Positions 15,899-23,731 of a DNA stretch of 31,361 nucleotides are shown piece by piece. The translations under genes were made by a program, and so were the position numbers. Origin of the DNA: Pseudanabaena sp. UBA1465 (GTDB taxonomy: Bacteria; Cyanobacteriota; Cyanobacteriia; Pseudanabaenales; Pseudanabaenaceae); the NCBI GenBank assembly GCA_002325645.1, contig DCSN01000183.1:1-31361 (forward strand). The letters are read 5' to 3'. A model generated the notes under the pieces. The model searched no databases. It was not told where the DNA came from and worked only from the letters and a program-made list of their open reading frames with translations. The first letter of the stretch is position 1. Every line of letters begins with the position of its first letter.

Positions 15899-17806
15899 TT
15901 GTATCATACCAAGATCAAAATCAGCCATGAATTGTTAAATCAACTTCGCCAAAGCGAAGACTTTACAATCCCAGCGAATAAACCATTCCAATTTCGGGCA
16001 GGAATAACCAACGCATGGGTAGCCAAAGGGACATTGCAAGTAGAACTAAACCTACCCCAAGGAGTGGACTTAGTAATGCCCTTATCATGTTTTAAAGGAC
16101 ATAAACCGACATTAGGAATCCAACAAGTAGCCAGCCTGAAACTAGGAATCGTCAACTTCGCCCAAAAGCGCAGCGTCAAGACCTCCTATACCGTTTGGCA
16201 ATGGTTCAGCCAACAGGCGATCGCCCATGATGTCTTACCAATCACCCAACTCAAAGCCGAAACATTAGTAGCAGCCCAATCTGATGTCAAACAACTCTGC
16301 CAACTAGTGCAAACCGAACAATGGGTGAAAGTAGACGAACCTGAAGAAGAACGCGAAGAAGAAGCCGATGGCAAAATCCTATCGGAAATCCTCAAACATG
16401 ACATCTATGGACAACTGCTAGAACATCCCTATGTGGTGAGAAAGATTGAAGACCTAGTAAGAAGACGGTGGTTAACCCTTGCTACCAGTGGCGGTATCAA
16501 CTTTTCTAGCTTCATGGCACAACCCTGCCCAGAATTAGGAAAACTGGAAATGTGCATCCCTGAACTGCCACAAGGCGAATATGTCGGATTTCGTTATCCC
16601 ATCCGCGATCGCAACGACTTGCAAATCTGGACAAACAAGCACATCAAAGGACTCAACCAACAGGGAACCATGTATGTGAACCCAGACGAAGCGCGTGACT
16701 ACTGTGGCATGGACTTTGACGGTGATACCTTCTGTGTCAAATCAGTCAAGAAACTACCTGAAATCGCCAAAGAAATCCGTCAACACCACATCAAGCCCAC
16801 CACCTATAAACCCGACAAAGTAGCAGTGCAAGGCACATTAGCCGAAGTTGCGCTCAGATCGACCGAAAACCAAATTGGACTGATTACCTATTACCTAGCT
16901 ACCGCATGGGCAACAGGCAATCATCAATACATTGCAGGCTTAGCCCAAGAAGTGCAAGTTGCTGTAGATCGGCTCAAATCTGACCTCAGCCACGACCAAA
17001 CCTTTCTAGATGAAGTCGGCAAAAGCCTACCAAAACTGGATTGGCTAATCGATCGCAAGAAGCAAGGTGTATATGGCAGCTACTACGACTCCAAACAGAG
17101 ATGCAAAATGCCCGCCCGAACCTTGGTAGCCAATGGAGAATACAGCGATCCGATTTCCTTCCTGATTCAATCCGTGAATGCAATCTGGCAACCTGTAGAT
17201 TTACATGAGCGCACCCTGCTCGAATTTCGCGAACTATTTGTCAAACCAAGCGAGATTCTCTACAAAAGAGCGATCGCCCGCCGCGATGAATATACCAGCA
17301 AGATTAGGGAAGCAATGAAACTATCAAGCGATCGGGAATCACGGAAGAAAATCCTCCGCGCCGCCGTGGAATGGGCAAAAGGCTTAGGCGAGAAACTACG
17401 GAACAAAAGCGAGAAAACCGCCCAAACCTGTAGTGCCGCCATGTGGCAAGCCAGTCATAACGGCGATCATGGTACTGCAAGCGTTGTCTTCAATATGTTT
17501 CTGCCCGAAGTATGCGATCGCCTCCATGAGAACCAGCTCATGCGACTGCAAGTAGTCGGAGCGCAGTATGGAGAACTCGCATCAACTAAATGGACAGGCA
17601 ATGGAGAACACGCCTGTATTTCCATTGTTGTATCTCAACGCGAGCAGGATGGTAGATATCAAATTGAAGTCGTGAGAAATAGCAGGAAAAAGCCATACCT
17701 TTTAGGACTAGTCGCCAAGGACTCCGCCAAAGTCATAGTCGGTGAATATATTGCATCCCTGACTACACAACAAAAGACCATAGTTTGCGAACTCGTAGCA
17801 GCCTAG
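15899..17806 (+). CDS. Second two-barrel RNA polymerase-like protein, shorter paralogue
   Basis: This 635-residue paralogue of the 5414-9868 product keeps every core block: ISHELLNQL (about 9-17), PFQFRAG (29-35) with Lys43-Gly44, SCFKGHKPTLGI, AQSD, a YPIRDRND block, DFDGD at 272-276, AVDRLKSD (355-362), and a final VVGAQYGEL matching IIGLQYETN in the large copy. It lacks the N-terminal ~170 residues and the PUA-like C-terminal region. The only usable start is TTG at 15899, directly after an in-frame TAA and without a ribosome site, and the first residue aligns at the beginning of the first barrel. The 5' end may therefore have been lost when the restriction cassette arrived. The intact metal motif argues that the core is still under selection. 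Confidence 0.68.
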   Translation: MYHTKIKISHELLNQLRQSEDFTIPANKPFQFRAGITNAWVAKGTLQVELNLPQGVDLVMPLSCFKGHKPTLGIQQVASLKLGIVNFAQKRSVKTSYTVWQWFSQQAIAHDVLPITQLKAETLVAAQSDVKQLCQLVQTEQWVKVDEPEEEREEEADGKILSEILKHDIYGQLLEHPYVVRKIEDLVRRRWLTLATSGGINFSSFMAQPCPELGKLEMCIPELPQGEYVGFRYPIRDRNDLQIWTNKHIKGLNQQGTMYVNPDEARDYCGMDFDGDTFCVKSVKKLPEIAKEIRQHHIKPTTYKPDKVAVQGTLAEVALRSTENQIGLITYYLATAWATGNHQYIAGLAQEVQVAVDRLKSDLSHDQTFLDEVGKSLPKLDWLIDRKKQGVYGSYYDSKQRCKMPARTLVANGEYSDPISFLIQSVNAIWQPVDLHERTLLEFRELFVKPSEILYKRAIARRDEYTSKIREAMKLSSDRESRKKILRAAVEWAKGLGEKLRNKSEKTAQTCSAAMWQASHNGDHGTASVVFNMFLPEVCDRLHENQLMRLQVVGAQYGELASTKWTGNGEHACISIVVSQREQDGRYQIEVVRNSRKKPYLLGLVAKDSAKVIVGEYIASLTTQQKTIVCELVAA

Positions 17807-17812
17807 AAATTA

Positions 17813-17842
17813 GAGAGGATAGAGCGATCGCTTTATTCTCTC
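17813..17842 (+). terminator. Hairpin after the second polymerase-like gene
   Basis: GAGAGGATAGAGCGA pairs with TCGCTTTATTCTCTC in a stem with two G-T wobbles, centred on a HIP1 octamer. It begins 7 bp after the stop codon. There is no immediate T run, so it may be a 3' stabilising hairpin rather than a terminator. Confidence 0.45.
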
Positions 17843-17918
17843 ATTATCTATTCTTTAAAAAAATAAAATAATGAAAAACAATTTGCACAAGGTCAAAACT
17901 TTGCTAGGCTAAGTAATT

Positions 17919-18809
17919 ATGAGGACTGACACGCTTTTCTATCAATTATTTAACGCCTTTCACAGCTTGCTATTTGAGCTAATCGAACGCCCGATCTCGG
18001 AAGCAGAGGGCTATGAATTTAGCTCAGTGGAAGTGAAAGAGAAAGCCTTTCGCTTTGATGGAATATTTATCCCAAAAGCGAAAGACAAACCGATATATTT
18101 AATAGAAGTGCAATTTCAGCAAAAGGAAGACTTTTACTGGGAGTACTTATCGGAAATATATCTATACCTGAATCAATCTCGTCCTGAGCAAGATTGGAAA
18201 GCGATCGCCATCTTTGCGAGGCGTAGCTATGAGCCAGAGCCAAGAAGCCATGTGCAGGAGATGCTCAACTGCCAGAGGATACTCAGAGTGTACTTGGAAG
18301 ACTTGGTAGATCGGGAGACGGACTCCTTTGCGATCAATATTATTCAGCTAATCTTGTCTACTGAAAGTCAAGCCGTAACTATGGCTAGACGATTGGGCGA
18401 TAAAATTGAGCAAGAAAACGATCCCGAAATTCAAGAGCAGGTATTAGAATTAATAGAGACTGTATTGGTTTATAAATTTCCAAAACTAAATCGTCAGGAG
18501 ATTGAGGCAATGTTTACATACAGCGATTTAAAGCAGACTCGTGTATATCAAGAGGCAAGAGAAGAAGGCGAACAGCGTGGTGAGCAGCGCGGGTTACAGC
18601 TAGGTGAGCAGCGCGGACTGATAAAGGGGCAAGCTACGATGCTACTGCGTCTGCTCAATCGTAAGTTTGGACAGATTAGCCCAAGTTTGCGGGGCAAGGT
18701 AAATAAACTATCGGCAAAACAACTAGAAAATCTAGCTGAAGCATTATTTGACTTAGAGACGATCGCCGACCTAAGTGATTGGCTAAAAACCAAAGGCAAA
18801 GCTAACTAA
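17919..18809 (+). CDS. Rpn-family PD-(D/E)xK nuclease (DUF2887/DUF4351 type)
   Basis: This 296-residue protein belongs to the transposase-like Rpn nucleases that are numerous in cyanobacteria. The N-terminus MRTDTLFYQLFNAFHSLLFE is typical. The nuclease core has Asp47 (RFDGIF), then Glu63-Val-Gln65 (IYLIEVQFQ), a PD-(D/E)xK variant with Gln in place of Lys as is common in this family. A Gly/Glu/Arg repeat (EGEQRGEQRGLQLGEQRG, about 212-229) joins it to a C-terminal DUF4351 helical domain (MLLRLLNRKFGQI...). E. coli relatives cut DNA and stimulate recombination; other relatives act in phage defence. It follows the second polymerase-like gene by 112 bp and has a terminator after it. Confidence 0.85.
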   Translation: MRTDTLFYQLFNAFHSLLFELIERPISEAEGYEFSSVEVKEKAFRFDGIFIPKAKDKPIYLIEVQFQQKEDFYWEYLSEIYLYLNQSRPEQDWKAIAIFARRSYEPEPRSHVQEMLNCQRILRVYLEDLVDRETDSFAINIIQLILSTESQAVTMARRLGDKIEQENDPEIQEQVLELIETVLVYKFPKLNRQEIEAMFTYSDLKQTRVYQEAREEGEQRGEQRGLQLGEQRGLIKGQATMLLRLLNRKFGQISPSLRGKVNKLSAKQLENLAEALFDLETIADLSDWLKTKGKAN

Positions 18810-18832
18810 AGGATTTTTTCGCCAATACGAGC

Positions 18833-18867
18833 AAAGGGCAGGACAGCTAAAGTCTTGCCTTTTTTTA
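18833..18867 (+). terminator. Intrinsic terminator of the Rpn nuclease gene
   Basis: GGCAGGAC at 18837-18844 pairs with GTCTTGCC at 18852-18859 (one G-T wobble, AAA/TTT extension), followed by eight T residues. It lies 24 bp after the stop codon. Confidence 0.8.
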
Positions 18868-18960
18868 GTATTGAAAACCAAAAGATAAAATTTTTAAAAC
18901 AAAATTTTTCTCAAATTACGCTATCGCGTCAAAGGTTCGCGATATTACATAGCGATTCCC

Positions 18961-19473
18961 ATGAAAATAATCAAAAATTTGTCTCCCAGCGTCATTTCTC
19001 AAATCATTACACATTTGCAAACAATTCCGATGAAAGAAGATAAAAGCAACTATGCGAGAAATCGAAAGATTCAGTGGATTGGAGTAGAGCCGCAATTATT
19101 CGCAACTCAAGATACTTTAAAAACAGCAAAAAAGGCATATCAAGATGCCAGAATAACCAAGTTTTGCGAACTAATAATGCCTTTCAAGGTTGACTTTATT
19201 CTTGTTACCTACTCAGGAGAACAAGCAAGCGGAATTAATTGGCATAGAGACGCATCCTATGCAAAAGCTCTGGCTAGCACAATTAATTTAGGCAAATGCT
19301 CTTTTGGTATGAGAGAAAGAAGCGGAACTTATTCACCAGATTCTGAAGAAAAAGAACAATGGATTACTCTTACAGGCGGAGAAGTAGTGACATTTGATTG
19401 CAAGCATCCACATTGTGCAATCCCCGATCCACATCGACGGGCTATCCATTGCTGGTCTAGTAGTGGGAAATAA
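18961..19473 (+). CDS. AlkB-like 2-oxoglutarate/Fe(II) oxygenase
   Basis: This 170-residue protein has the jelly-roll metal motif His95-Arg-Asp97 in SGINWHRDASY, a distal His (149 or 151, FDCKHPHCAI) and an Arg (159/160, PHRRAIHCW) that would bind 2-oxoglutarate. The order HxD...H...R and the spacing fit AlkB-type dioxygenases, which remove alkyl groups from nucleic acid bases or modify other substrates. It is shorter than E. coli AlkB and has an unusual N-terminus, so the substrate is open. The start ATG 18961 lacks a clear ribosome site. The stop codon leads straight into a perfect terminator, so it is the last gene of its transcript. It sits between the Rpn nuclease and the methylase-helicase remnant. 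Confidence 0.65.
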   Translation: MKIIKNLSPSVISQIITHLQTIPMKEDKSNYARNRKIQWIGVEPQLFATQDTLKTAKKAYQDARITKFCELIMPFKVDFILVTYSGEQASGINWHRDASYAKALASTINLGKCSFGMRERSGTYSPDSEEKEQWITLTGGEVVTFDCKHPHCAIPDPHRRAIHCWSSSGK

Positions 19474-19513
19474 AAACAAGTTGCATGGTTCTAGCGCCAT
19501 GCAACTTGTTTTT
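19472..19513 (+). terminator. Perfect-stem intrinsic terminator
   Basis: AACAAGTTGCATGG (19475-19488) pairs perfectly with CCATGCAACTTGTT (19497-19510). AAA/TTT extends the stem to 17 bp and a T run follows. It starts at the oxygenase stop codon and could also act on leftward transcription. Confidence 0.9.
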
Positions 19514-19558
19514 TATGGCTAGCGCCATTGCTAGAGAAAAAATTTGGTTGCGAAAATC

Positions 19559-20536
19559 ATGTTTGAAATTACCCCAGAAATCGAAGAGCATTTTGATAGT
19601 TCTCTACGAATAAAAGCCGAAGCAACAGTAGAGGCGATCGCCCTATCAAAATCCATCCAAATCGGCGAACCTGACCAGCAAATAGAACTAGCCAAAGCAT
19701 CGGGATGGGGAACTCTCACCGATATCTGGGTGGGAGCGAACCATCAAGGAAACACATGGCAGTACCGATGCTATGAAAGACTTTGCCAACTGCTCACAAC
19801 TGCCGAAATCCAAGCCGCCAAATCAGCCACCGCCACCGCCTACCAAACCAGTTTTGAAGTCATCCGCGTCATGTGGGACTTACTCGCTGCGATTGGATTT
19901 ACAGGTGGATCGATCCTTGAACCTGCTTGCAACACCCTATCCTTTATGGGTTGCCAGCCTCAGAATATGAGAATCAGATCGCAATGGGTAGGCGTAGAGC
20001 TAGATCCCACCTTTGCCCAAATCGCAAGATTGCTTTATCCAGAAGCTCAGATTTATGCTCAAGGTTTTGAGAAAGTCAGCCTATCAGATAGCAGCTTTGA
20101 CTTAGCGATCGGCAATGTCCCCTTTGGCAATTACAAGCTGTTTGATTCCCGATATGCCCACCTGAATCTGAGCGTGCATAACTATTTTTTTGCTAAATGT
20201 ACCGATCTAGTGCGCGAGAATGGCTTGCTGTGTCTGATTTCCAGTTGTTTTACCCTTGACTCGCTTGGCACAGGTTTCAGGAGACATCTAGCCGAAAAGT
20301 TAGAATTAGTCACCGCAATACGGTTGCCAGATATCGCCTTTAAACGATTCTCCAATACGGCGGTTGTAGCCGATATTCTTCTTTTCCGTAAATTAACCGA
20401 AGCGGAACGAAAGCTAACAACTGCAAAGGATTACAAATATCCTAGTTGGGTCAAGACATCCCCATCAGGTAAGCATACCGTTAACCAAGAGCCAATCATG
20501 ATTAATCAATGGTTCAAGGAGCCAGAAGTAGCCTAG
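19559..20536 (+). pseudogene. N-terminal methylase part of a giant plasmid methylase-helicase protein
   Basis: This piece (about 325 residues) resembles the methyltransferase region at the front of the very large methylase-helicase proteins of plasmids and phages (LtrC/DarB-like). The N-terminal SGWGTLTDIW and NTWQYR segments lead to motif I ILEPACNTLSFMG (121-131) and motif IV IGNVPFGNY (184-192), where NVPF is usual for this family. Motif I has lost its glycines (typical EPxxGTGxFxG), which should weaken SAM binding. The frame stops just after INQWFKEPE, which matches the place where intact relatives continue into the helicase. The matching C-terminal piece is at 23732-24865. ATG 19559 is preferred; TTG 19544 is in frame and possible. 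It might survive as a small stand-alone protein. Confidence 0.7.
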
Positions 20537-20570
20537 CGGCGATTCGACAGAAAAATTACCACACTAAAGT

Positions 20571-20608
20571 CAAGAAAAAAGGAGGCTAAGTTGCCCCCTT
20601 TTTTCTTG
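20571..20608. terminator. Bidirectional terminator between convergent genes
   Basis: CAAGAAAAAAGGAGGC (20571-20586) pairs with GCCCCCTTTTTTCTTG (20593-20608). The stem is 16 bp with one mismatch and a TAAGTT loop. A and T runs sit on the two sides, serving both the methylase piece and the leftward gene at 20619-21044. Confidence 0.85.
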
Positions 20609-20618
20609 AATCCTTCAG

Positions 20619-21044
20619 TTAAGGCTTACGTTTACGCTTTGGTGAATTGCTCTGAATCTTGGTGGTGCTTTTCGCGTAAATGCAAATATTAACAGCATGA
20701 ACAAAAAACACCCCGATTATTGCCAAGCAATAGTCGAAGTGTTTCCGAGTAATTTCCTGTGACGTAGCCCCCGACTGGATTAACTCGTTGATACTTTGGC
20801 GTTTGTCGCCTAAGAGTTCTTCTATTTCTTCATCCATTTTTTGGATGAGGACATTGAGACGAGTTTCGTGTTCGATATGATTATTACCTTTGAGCAAAGG
20901 ATTTTTATGGGAGTCGAGATATCTGACAATCCTACGAATTGCCGAAAAAGCATATTTACCAAAACGGTACAGCACCAAATACATTAATTTATCCACAAGT
21001 GTTGTGAGGATTTGGAGTGACCAGACAATAAAACTTTCAACCAT
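20619..21044 (-). CDS. Unknown small membrane-associated protein
   Basis: I do not recognise a family for this 141-residue product. It has an amphipathic-to-hydrophobic N-terminus (MVESFIVWSLQILTTLVDKL), a charged middle with acidic helix LIQKMDEEIEELLGDKRQ (about 66-83), one clear hydrophobic segment near 107-123 (LAIIGVFFVHAVNICIYA) and a very basic tail KRKRKP. That suggests an inner-membrane protein with both ends possibly on the cytoplasmic side. It starts the 3.2-kb block that separates the two halves of the methylase-helicase gene, and its upstream region holds a perfect palindrome (21092-21113), suggesting regulated expression. Confidence 0.55.
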   Translation of the reverse strand: MVESFIVWSLQILTTLVDKLMYLVLYRFGKYAFSAIRRIVRYLDSHKNPLLKGNNHIEHETRLNVLIQKMDEEIEELLGDKRQSINELIQSGATSQEITRKHFDYCLAIIGVFFVHAVNICIYAKSTTKIQSNSPKRKRKP

Positions 21045-21091
21045 AATATTTTTTATTAGAGAATATATTGTAAACTATCAATGTATACTAT

Positions 21092-21113
21092 TTTTGTCAA
21101 GTACTTGACAAAA
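21092..21113. promoter_or_regulatory. Perfect 22-bp palindrome, probable operator
   Basis: TTTTGTCAAGT and its exact reverse complement ACTTGACAAAA meet head to head with no spacer. The palindrome contains a TTGACA -35-like hexamer in each direction and lies in the 120 bp between the divergent genes at 20619-21044 (left) and 21165-22211 (right). A dimeric regulator bound here would control both; the PadR gene at 23064 is one candidate. Confidence 0.6.
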
Positions 21114-21164
21114 CATACTTACCTAGATTAAGTTTGACTAATATAAATTCCAACAAAAAAAAAC

Positions 21165-22211
21165 ATGCCAAGATTTAACAACAGGACAAATTCTCGCCTT
21201 GCGTATATTCAGAATAAGCAAACGTCAATAGATAATGATTGTGGACTAAAACCCTTGTCAGTTGAGGATTTCAATCTTTTATATTTGAACATCATTATGA
21301 ACATATACATATGCAACGCCGCAAATTATCGCCGCAGAATGACATTGTTACTTTCTTCTACTTCTGCTTGCTTTTCTCGTCCTAGCGTAGCTGCTGACTG
21401 TTGCCAATGTACTGGTTATGTCAAAAATTGCTTTGGTGTTACTAGCATCTTGAGTAATGCGAAGGATATCTATAGAAATATTGGATTCGGTTGGAAATGT
21501 AATCCTCAATGTGATGCAATTTATACTGACTGTAATTTTGGACATATGGGAATTGTCGATAAGATAACCTCAATCCGAAATGACAATACTTACTTTATTG
21601 TGAGAGAGGCGAATCGAGATGGAAGTTGTTTCACTGGATCTAACTGCTACAATAGTGGACATCTGAATACAAATAACAACCTTCGTCGCTATGACACCAA
21701 TCCTGAAATGATCAATTGGTCTTTGTGCAAAAGTGATTCAGATCAAAATTTCGATAGAATAAGAAGTACAATAATTAGTGTTGCTAACTACACAATGTTG
21801 CAGAATAGAACTACTAAATACTGTCTCAATTTTCATTATGGTGTCAATTCAAGGACTAATGTATGGACTCCATGTGATTCGAGAGGTAGAGGTACGGCAT
21901 GGAGCGTAACCAATCTAAATGATGATTTGAGAGTTCTAAATATTCCCTTTGAACAACAGTCTAAACACAAAAAACAACGTCAAGACTGTTCTGGTTTGGT
22001 CAGTTTTGTAAATAGATGTCATCATGTTAGTCGGTCTCTTAATCGAGTTTATCAAATTGGAATGTCAAGAGTGAAAGATTTTAATATTTCATTAGTTAAC
22101 GCGATCATCCATCAGCGATCAAAACTTGGTGCAGTAGTTGCTTGTATGATTCGCTATAGAAGTAAGTTTGTATATGATTTAGTCTATTCTGAAACTACGG
22201 TGACTGAATAA
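21165..22211 (+). CDS. CHAP-domain peptidase or amidase with possible ricin-like lectin region
   Basis: The middle of this product reads as a CHAP (papain-like) hydrolase: the nucleophile Cys82 in CQCTGYVKN, a CDAIY segment, His127 in FGHMGIVDKI and the polar residues of VREAN (147-150). CHAP enzymes cut peptidoglycan peptides or amides. Around 213-250 the KYCLNFHYGVNSRTNVW...C...AWSV pattern resembles a ricin-B-type sugar-binding repeat. A further 80 residues with DCSGLVSFV are unassigned. The protein is Cys-rich, as for an exported protein. RRRMTLLLSSTSACFSR followed by SVAA could be a signal peptide if translation starts at Met45 or Met59 rather than ATG 21165, which has no ribosome site. 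The gene is AT-rich and without HIP1. Confidence 0.55.
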   Translation: MPRFNNRTNSRLAYIQNKQTSIDNDCGLKPLSVEDFNLLYLNIIMNIYICNAANYRRRMTLLLSSTSACFSRPSVAADCCQCTGYVKNCFGVTSILSNAKDIYRNIGFGWKCNPQCDAIYTDCNFGHMGIVDKITSIRNDNTYFIVREANRDGSCFTGSNCYNSGHLNTNNNLRRYDTNPEMINWSLCKSDSDQNFDRIRSTIISVANYTMLQNRTTKYCLNFHYGVNSRTNVWTPCDSRGRGTAWSVTNLNDDLRVLNIPFEQQSKHKKQRQDCSGLVSFVNRCHHVSRSLNRVYQIGMSRVKDFNISLVNAIIHQRSKLGAVVACMIRYRSKFVYDLVYSETTVTE

Positions 22212-22300
22212 GCGAGATGGTTACTTCCTTACCACGAATTAGAGTTTCAATATAAATCAATTAAATCGTTGACTGCAAAAAATATTGGAGAAAAATTAGC

Positions 22301-22972
22301 ATGAAATTTCTTTTATTCTGTACTTTTATTCTGTTTACAGCATTTTTAGCTTTTATAAGTGGTAGCTATGCCCTTTACACAATTTTCAAATCGAGAGAGA
22401 TAGCTATTGCGATCGGTCTAGTTTATGCTCTGATGATTTTCACTCTAGATCGCTCCATTGTCTCAACGACTCGTAAGGAAAAAGGGCGCAACTGGCAACA
22501 GTTTATGAATGCTTTAGTAAGAATTCTGAAGGCAGCATTTATTGCACTTGTAATCACCATGCCACTTGAAACCAAAATTTTTCAATCAGCGATTGCGAGA
22601 CAAATCGCTGAAGAAAATACAATTGCAGCGATCAAAGCACACGAAAAATTTGTCCTACTACTAGAACAAGAAAATCAAAAACTAGAAACTGAATTAAAAG
22701 CTGAACAACAAAGGAGAGATGTTGCCTATAAGGAATCTAGGGAAGAGAATGAAGGCACAAATGGGACTCTTAAAACAGGCAAAGGACCAGTCTATGCTGA
22801 AAAACGACAAGAATTTGAAACTCGTAACAGTCGTTTTATGGAAGTAGAACGACGCATTAATCAACAAATTACAAAAAACAGGCAGAAGATACAAAAGCTC
22901 GAAGCAGACAAAGATAAGCAATATCAATCAATAAGACAAATGAGGATTCAGCTAGCTTCCTTATCCAGATGA
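22301..22972 (+). CDS. DUF4407 membrane/coiled-coil protein, short at the C-terminus
   Basis: This 223-residue protein has three hydrophobic segments (about 3-25, 33-50 and 73-90), with the DUF4407 signatures FISGSYALYTIF, LDRSIVST and ITMPLETKIF. A long charged coiled coil follows (about 100-220, ENQKLETELKAEQQRRD...). Full-length relatives usually continue past the coil into another membrane segment. Here the frame stops at RIQLASLSR, so the gene looks shortened. Function is unknown; the architecture suggests an inner-membrane anchor with a long cytoplasmic or periplasmic coil. It follows the CHAP gene by 89 bp and precedes the PadR regulator by 91 bp, so the three may form one unit. Confidence 0.75.
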   Translation: MKFLLFCTFILFTAFLAFISGSYALYTIFKSREIAIAIGLVYALMIFTLDRSIVSTTRKEKGRNWQQFMNALVRILKAAFIALVITMPLETKIFQSAIARQIAEENTIAAIKAHEKFVLLLEQENQKLETELKAEQQRRDVAYKESREENEGTNGTLKTGKGPVYAEKRQEFETRNSRFMEVERRINQQITKNRQKIQKLEADKDKQYQSIRQMRIQLASLSR

Positions 22973-23063
22973 GTACTTTACACAGGCTCGCCTCGCTAAG
23001 AAAGCCCAATAGCAGATTTAATAATTCTACTTTCTAACAACGATCTATTTAAGGAAAACAAAG

Positions 23064-23405
23064 ATGGAAACTCAACTAATTTTCAAACTCTCTGCTCTTG
23101 AAGAAGACATTTTAACTATATTGCGTTCTCAAGATGATATGTATGGTTTGCAGATCATTAAGTATTTGGAAAAAGCACACGAAGGACAGAAAAAAATTAA
23201 AGAAGGTTCTATCTACCCAACTCTACATCGCATGGAAATCAAAGGTTTTGTTGCTTCTTATTGGGGAGAAGATCGACCTGAAGAGCGAGGCGGTGCTAGA
23301 CGGAAGTACTATCAAATCACTGGTGAAGGTAGACAAGTGTTAAATTCAAGACTCGCTGTTAGAGAGAGGCTTTCTTCTTCATTTTTACAACCTTGTCCTG
23401 CATGA
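23064..23405 (+). CDS. PadR-family transcriptional regulator
   Basis: This 113-residue winged-helix protein has the PadR core: LSALEEDILTIL, then MYGLQIIKYLEKA, the recognition region EGSIYPTLHRMEIKGFV and the wing ERGGARRKYYQITGEG. The short C-terminal part suits a subfamily-2 PadR protein that dimerises through a single helix; it ends soon after the wing, with a Ser-rich tail. PadR proteins are local repressors, usually of adjacent genes or their own promoter. AAGGAAAA 8-13 bp before ATG 23064 is a good ribosome site. Targets may include the palindrome at 21092-21113, which is inference from proximity. Confidence 0.88.
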   Translation: METQLIFKLSALEEDILTILRSQDDMYGLQIIKYLEKAHEGQKKIKEGSIYPTLHRMEIKGFVASYWGEDRPEERGGARRKYYQITGEGRQVLNSRLAVRERLSSSFLQPCPA

Positions 23406-23731
23406 ATTTGCGAGTTGACATTGTATATCGTTTATCCTCTAGGTTCTGTATATTGATTATTCATCTGTATATAAAATGTTGGTACTGAACTGTTAAAGAG
23501 TGGTGAGTCACTCAAAGCCTTTTTGGGTAAGCTTTTCACAGATATTGCTACTCAATTAGCATAAATCCTTACTGGATAAGCCTTGTAGCCATTCATCACT
23601 TCTTTAGAAACCAGTGCCAACAACATAGAGACAGGTAAATATCAAAGAGCAAATATTATTGCGATCATCCTTGCACCAAAATTAGGTAGAACTCATATTC
23701 AACTACTTGCTGAAATTTCTGCTAATCGTTA
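23406..23731. other. Intergenic junction region, probably decayed sequence
   Basis: This 326-bp stretch lies between the PadR gene and the C-terminal methylase-helicase piece. It contains a GAGTG/CACTC hairpin near 23498-23513 and a plus-strand open stretch near 23590-23731 without a start, translating as ...KYQRANIIAIILAPKLGRTH... to a stop, which I could not match. It may hold the right-hand edge of the inserted block. I see no transposase or integrase. Confidence 0.4.

Noticed and set aside
18855..19043. 62-codon frame overlapping the AlkB-like gene start
   Set aside because: Out of frame with the conserved HxD protein, and its first codon lies in the T run of the preceding terminator.
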